Made by a program: the position numbers and the translations under genes
Notes under the pieces: generated by a model
Told to the model about the DNA's origin: nothing
Databases searched by the model: none
Seen by the model: the letters and a program-made list of their open reading frames with translations, nothing else
Part shown: piece by piece, positions 5,294-7,137 of the stretch
How the letters are laid out: each line of letters starts with the position of its first letter
Numbering within the stretch: the stretch's first letter is position 1
NCBI GenBank assembly: GCA_023430425.1
Contig: JAEZAR010000199.1
Coordinates: forward strand, 1-7,137
Direction of reading: 5' to 3'
DNA from: Actinomycetes bacterium
Lineage (GTDB): Bacteria > Actinomycetota > Actinomycetes > Actinomycetales > Cellulomonadaceae
Length of the DNA stretch: 7,137 nt

Positions 5294-5299
5294 TAGGCT
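5294..5299 (+). promoter_or_regulatory. -10 box candidate for the small beta-rich protein gene
   Basis: TAGGCT (TAnnnT type) lies 8 bp after the sigma factor stop. A start near 5306 gives a leader of about 23 nt with GGAGG at 5319-5323. No convincing -35 is seen. It suggests this gene is transcribed separately from the sigma operon. Confidence 0.4.
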
Positions 5300-5328
5300 C
5301 GGAGCACCATCCCGGAGCGGAGGCCGTC

Positions 5329-5700
5329 ATGGACGAGCAGCCGGAGCGTCCCTTCGTCGCCGTGCAGATCCCGACCGGTGCTGGCCGGGCCACCGCCGTG
5401 GGCGTGCACGCCCCGATCGGGGCCGTGAGCCGCAAGGACCGCACCCGCGCGGCACGGACCGCGCTGCGCCGGGAGGACGACACGACCCTCGTCCTGACGA
5501 CGGCGCTGCCCGGGACCGTGCGGCTGCAGCGCCGCGTCGGCGGCGGGTGGGAGGCGCTCGAGGAGCTGCCGGCGTCGCGCACCGGCCAAACCCGGCTCAC
5601 CCTCCCGCCCGACGCGGAGCCCGGGACGACGTACCGCGTCGTCTTCGCGCCGCGCAACGAGGACATCACGGCCTGGGTCTCGGCGGACGTCCTCGCCTGA
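5329..5700 (+). CDS. Small beta-rich protein of unknown function
   Basis: A 123-residue protein I do not recognise. ATG 5329 has GGAGG 5 nt upstream, codon use matches the neighbours, and the opposite strand offers no known protein, so it is very likely coding. Residues 1-50 are polar and basic (SRKDRTRAARTALRRED at 34-50). Residues 52-119 look like alternating beta strands: TTLVLTTALPGTVRLQRRVGGG (52-73; key positions L-x-R-R and G-G-G-W), TRLTLPPDAEPGTTYRVVFAP (88-108), ITAWVS (113-118). The 'R-L-Q-R-(R)-x-G-G-x-W … Y-R-V-V' order resembles immunoglobulin-like beta-sandwich modules found in secreted actinobacterial proteins, yet there is no signal peptide. It may be a lone cytoplasmic beta-sandwich; no function can be assigned. 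Confidence 0.75.
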   Translation: MDEQPERPFVAVQIPTGAGRATAVGVHAPIGAVSRKDRTRAARTALRREDDTTLVLTTALPGTVRLQRRVGGGWEALEELPASRTGQTRLTLPPDAEPGTTYRVVFAPRNEDITAWVSADVLA

Positions 5701-5713
5701 GGCACGGGATCGA

Positions 5714-5729
5714 CGGCGGGCACCCGCCG
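5714..5729. repeat. Inverted repeat between the beta-rich protein and GNAT genes
   Basis: CGGCGGG-CA-CCCGCCG is a perfect 7-bp inverted repeat with a 2-nt centre, 13 nt after the stop at 5700. It could act as a hairpin ending the upstream transcript, though no U-run follows and a 2-nt loop would need end pairs to open. It also lies just upstream of the GNAT -10 box, between it and a possible -35 (TCGACG, 5710-5715), where an operator would sit. Confidence 0.4.
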
Positions 5730-5733
5730 CTCC

Positions 5734-5739
5734 TAGGGT
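5734..5739 (+). promoter_or_regulatory. -10 box candidate of the GNAT gene, possibly leaderless
   Basis: TAGGGT is followed by 6 nt (CCGGCC) and ATG 5746, the same geometry as the leaderless tetR start. TCGACG (5710-5715), 18 bp upstream, is a fair -35. The AGGG inside the hexamer could instead serve as a weak ribosome site on a longer transcript. Confidence 0.4.
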
Positions 5740-5745
5740 CCGGCC

Positions 5746-6261
5746 ATGAGCGACGACGCGCGCAACGGTCCGCAGCCGGCGCCGACGAGCGTCCCCGGGC
5801 CGAGGCAGGTCCGGCGGGCCGCGCCCGAGCACGCCGACGCCGTCGGCCGGCTGCTGTCCGACTTCAACACGGAGTTCGAGACGCCCACCCCGCCCGCGGA
5901 GGACCTCTCGCGCAGGTTCGCCGTCCTGCTCGCGCGGGACGACGTCCTCGTCCTGCTCACCGGGCCCGACGCCGACCCGACCGGGTTCGCCTTCCTCACC
6001 CTGCGTCCCACCCCCTACCACGACGGGCCGCTCGCCCAGCTCGAGGAGCTCTACGTCCGGCCGGACCTCCGGGACCGGGGCCTCGGCACGGCGCTGCTGC
6101 AGACCGCCCTGGACGCCGTGCGCGCACGGGGCGCCGGCGAGGTCCACATCGGCGTCGACGAGGTGGACACCGACACGCGCCGCTTCTACGAGCGCCACGG
6201 GTTCAGGAACGTCGAGCCCGGCGAGGACGGCCGGATGCTGCTCTACCTGCGCGAGCTCTGA
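5746..6261 (+). CDS. GNAT-family N-acetyltransferase
   Basis: A 171-residue acetyltransferase that would move an acetyl group from acetyl-CoA to an amine on a small molecule or protein. After a disordered 20-residue Pro-rich start, the GNAT domain spans about 20-170. Strand 1 is QVRRAAPEHADAVGRLL (21-37). Strand 4 and motif A are LEELYVRPDLRDRGLGTALL (99-118), with the pyrophosphate-binding loop R-D-R-G-L-G at 109-114. Motif B is VDTDTRRFYERHGF (140-153), ending in the typical F-Y-x-x-x-G-F. The key acetyl-CoA residues are intact. The substrate is not deducible. No signal or membrane segment is present. It is separated from the upstream gene by an inverted repeat and has its own -10 candidate; the DUF427 gene follows after 48 bp on the same strand. 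Confidence 0.93.
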   Translation: MSDDARNGPQPAPTSVPGPRQVRRAAPEHADAVGRLLSDFNTEFETPTPPAEDLSRRFAVLLARDDVLVLLTGPDADPTGFAFLTLRPTPYHDGPLAQLEELYVRPDLRDRGLGTALLQTALDAVRARGAGEVHIGVDEVDTDTRRFYERHGFRNVEPGEDGRMLLYLREL

Positions 6262-6309
6262 GCCCGGCCAGGCTGCATCCGGACGCGCGCCGCCGGCCGT
6301 AGAGGTGGC

Positions 6310-6867
6310 ATGACGACCGAGGCGCGCGGCACGTGGCGGCCTCGCACGCCGCCCCCCGGAGGCCGCCCGGCGGTCCCCCCGGGGCCGGGGCAGGAGTCCG
6401 TGTGGGACTACCCGCGCCCCCCGGCCGTGGACCCGAGCACGGAGCACGTCGTCGTGCGCCTCGGTGCGACCGTCGTCGCGGACACGCGCCGCGCGCTCCG
6501 CGTCCTCGAGACCTCGCACCCGCCGACCTACTACCTGCCGCGTGCGGACGTGGCCGAGGGGGCCCTCGCGCTCTCCGTGGGAGCCGCCACCGTCTGCGAG
6601 TTCAAGGGCCGCGCCGTGTACGTCGACGTCTTGGGCGTCGACGGCGACGGCCGGCCCCTCGTCGCCCGCCGCGCCGCGTGGTCGTACCCCGCGCCCTCCC
6701 ACGGGTACGCGGCGCTCACGGGCCACGTCGCGTTCTACCCCGGCCGCCTGGTGTGCACCGTGGACGGCGAGCCCGTGCTGGCCCAGGAGGGGGACTTCTA
6801 CGGCGGCTGGCGGACGAGCCGCGTCGTCGGCCCGTTCAAGGGGGCGGCGGGCACGCGCGGCTGGTGA
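6310..6867 (+). CDS. DUF427 domain protein
   Basis: A 185-residue protein with a DUF427 (PF04248) domain at about residues 29-185. Conserved segments are ESVWDYPRPP (29-38), VVADTRRALRVLETSHPPTYYLP (55-77; the core is L-E-T-S-H-P-P-T-Y-Y), CEFKGRAVY (96-104), AAWSYPAPS (122-130), VAFYPGR (140-146), and the C-terminal FYGGWRTSRVVGPFKGAAGT (163-182; F-Y-G-G-W and G-P-F-K-G). These are retained throughout, so the protein is intact. The family has a small beta-barrel fold and no established reaction. The first 28 residues are Pro/Gly/Arg-rich and probably disordered. ATG 6310 has AGAGG 4 nt upstream (6301-6305). The spacer from the GNAT gene is 48 bp with no clear terminator, so the two may be co-transcribed. 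Confidence 0.93.
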   Translation: MTTEARGTWRPRTPPPGGRPAVPPGPGQESVWDYPRPPAVDPSTEHVVVRLGATVVADTRRALRVLETSHPPTYYLPRADVAEGALALSVGAATVCEFKGRAVYVDVLGVDGDGRPLVARRAAWSYPAPSHGYAALTGHVAFYPGRLVCTVDGEPVLAQEGDFYGGWRTSRVVGPFKGAAGTRGW

Positions 6868-6929
6868 GGGCCGCGACGCTCGTCCGCTGCACCGGGCGCG
6901 CACCCGCCGCCGTCGCGGGCTCGGCCGAA

Positions 6930-6970
6930 CGGATGACCAGCGGGTGAAAACGGGCGGAACCGGTGATCTT
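6930..6970 (+). repeat. Helically phased CGG-start decamers upstream of a secreted-protein gene
   Basis: Four imperfect units begin with CGG at 6930 (CGGATGACCAG), 6941 (CGGGTGAAAA), 6951 (CGGGCGGAAC) and 6961 (CGGTGATCTT), a spacing of 10-11 bp. The A-tract at 6947-6950 is unusual in this GC-rich DNA. The 171-bp gap 6868-7038 otherwise shows no clear -10/-35 pair. The array could be a regulator binding region for the gene at 7039; this is weak. Confidence 0.3.
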
Positions 6971-7038
6971 GGTCGGTGCGCGGCGGGAGAGTGTGCCTGG
7001 CTGTCCCCACCGGAACTCCCCCACCGTCCGGAGCCCTC

Positions 7039-7137
7039 ATGTCCGCGTCCGCGCGCCGCCCCCTGTCCCTGCGCCTGTCCCTGCGCCCGTCCCGGCGTCC
7101 GTCCCTGCGCACCGTGGCGGCCACGGCCGCCCTCGGC
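7039..7137 (+). CDS. N-terminus of a secreted protein (partial, runs off the window)
   Basis: ATG 7039 has GGAG (7030-7033) 5 nt upstream, and the frame stays open for 33 codons to the right edge. The residues form a signal-peptide start. There is a strongly basic n-region of about 24 residues with nine or so arginines (MSASARRPLSLRLSLRPSRR at 1-20), then the beginning of a hydrophobic stretch (TVAATAALG, 25-33). SRRPSLR (18-24) is close to the twin-arginine consensus S-R-R-x-F-L-K, lacking the Phe, so Tat export is possible; Sec is the alternative. The mature protein is outside the window and cannot be named. A 171-bp spacer separates it from the DUF427 gene, so it is probably an independent unit. 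Confidence 0.65.
   Translation, partial: MSASARRPLSLRLSLRPSRRPSLRTVAATAALG
7063..7110 (+). repeat. Four 12-nt tandem units inside the signal-peptide coding region
   Basis: CTGTCCCTGCGC occurs twice back to back and perfectly (7063-7074, 7075-7086). It is followed by a diverged unit CCGTCCCGGCGT (7087-7098) and CCGTCCCTGCGC (7099-7110). They encode L-S-L-R, L-S-L-R, P-S-R-R and P-S-L-R in frame, so each unit adds four residues and one or two positive charges to the n-region. Confidence 0.8.

Noticed and set aside
4125..5723. A 532-residue open frame on the minus strand opposite the sigma factor gene.
   Set aside because: It mirrors a clear ECF42 sigma factor and the beta-rich gene, has low-complexity Arg/Gly/Pro/Ala/Val composition, no domain pattern, and reflects the lack of stop codons in GC-rich antisense frames.
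5044..6903. A 619-residue minus-strand open frame covering the GNAT and DUF427 genes.
   Set aside because: Composition is Arg/Gly/Ala-rich with no recognisable motif, and the plus-strand genes beneath it match known families in full.
6868..7038. A riboswitch (for example c-di-AMP type) upstream of the secreted-protein gene, suggested by GGGTGAAAACGGGC and GGAACCGG.
   Set aside because: I could not align the conserved core or build the required stems, and the region may largely be promoter DNA rather than a transcribed leader.

Overview
The window comes from a very GC-rich chromosome (I judge above 70% G+C by eye; not computed). Third codon positions are almost always G or C, -10 boxes are of the TAnnnT type, and at least one start looks leaderless. 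The gene families present (DUF2200, DUF427, an ECF42-type sigma factor with a DGPF protein) are common in actinobacteria. I infer a high-GC actinomycete; Cellulomonas or a relative is a plausible guess, but no marker gene proves it. There are no tRNA, rRNA, CRISPR, insertion-sequence or phage signals. It looks like ordinary chromosome carrying several small stress or accessory modules.

Layout. (1) 1-156: 3' end of a probable GT1-type glycosyltransferase. (2) 221-601: a DUF2200 protein, convergent with (3) a class I methyltransferase on the minus strand (617-1252). (4) 1347-2480: a divergent pair, a four-helix membrane protein (minus) and a TetR-family repressor (plus). Between them lie two 15-bp inverted repeats 20 bp apart that overlap promoters in both directions: a self-contained regulatory switch. 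(5) 2495-3627: a second divergent pair, a METTL7-like methyltransferase (minus) and a single-domain rhodanese (plus). They share a 113-bp spacer with a CsoR/CstR-like operator (ATACCCC-CT-GGGGTAT) that overlaps a strong -10 box. (6) 3650-5285: a YCII/DGPF protein and an ECF42-type sigma factor, 4 bp apart, behind a sequence that fits the ECF42 promoter (TGTCGA, 17 bp, CGTC). (7) 5329-6867: three short plus-strand genes, namely a small beta-rich protein of unknown function, a GNAT acetyltransferase and a DUF427 protein. (8) 7039 to the end: the N-terminus of a secreted protein whose signal peptide n-region is built from 12-nt repeats.

How the genes may work together. The most interesting reading is region 5. 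Rhodaneses move persulfide sulfur, CstR-type CsoR-family repressors sense persulfides, and METTL7 proteins in animals methylate thiols including hydrogen sulfide. A divergent rhodanese and METTL7-like gene around one such operator suggests a small sulfide/thiol detoxification unit. This is inference: no CsoR-family repressor is encoded here, and the METTL7 relationship rests on remembered motifs. Region 6 is a known type of autoregulated sigma module without an anti-sigma factor. Region 4 is a TetR circuit whose only obvious neighbour target is the membrane protein.
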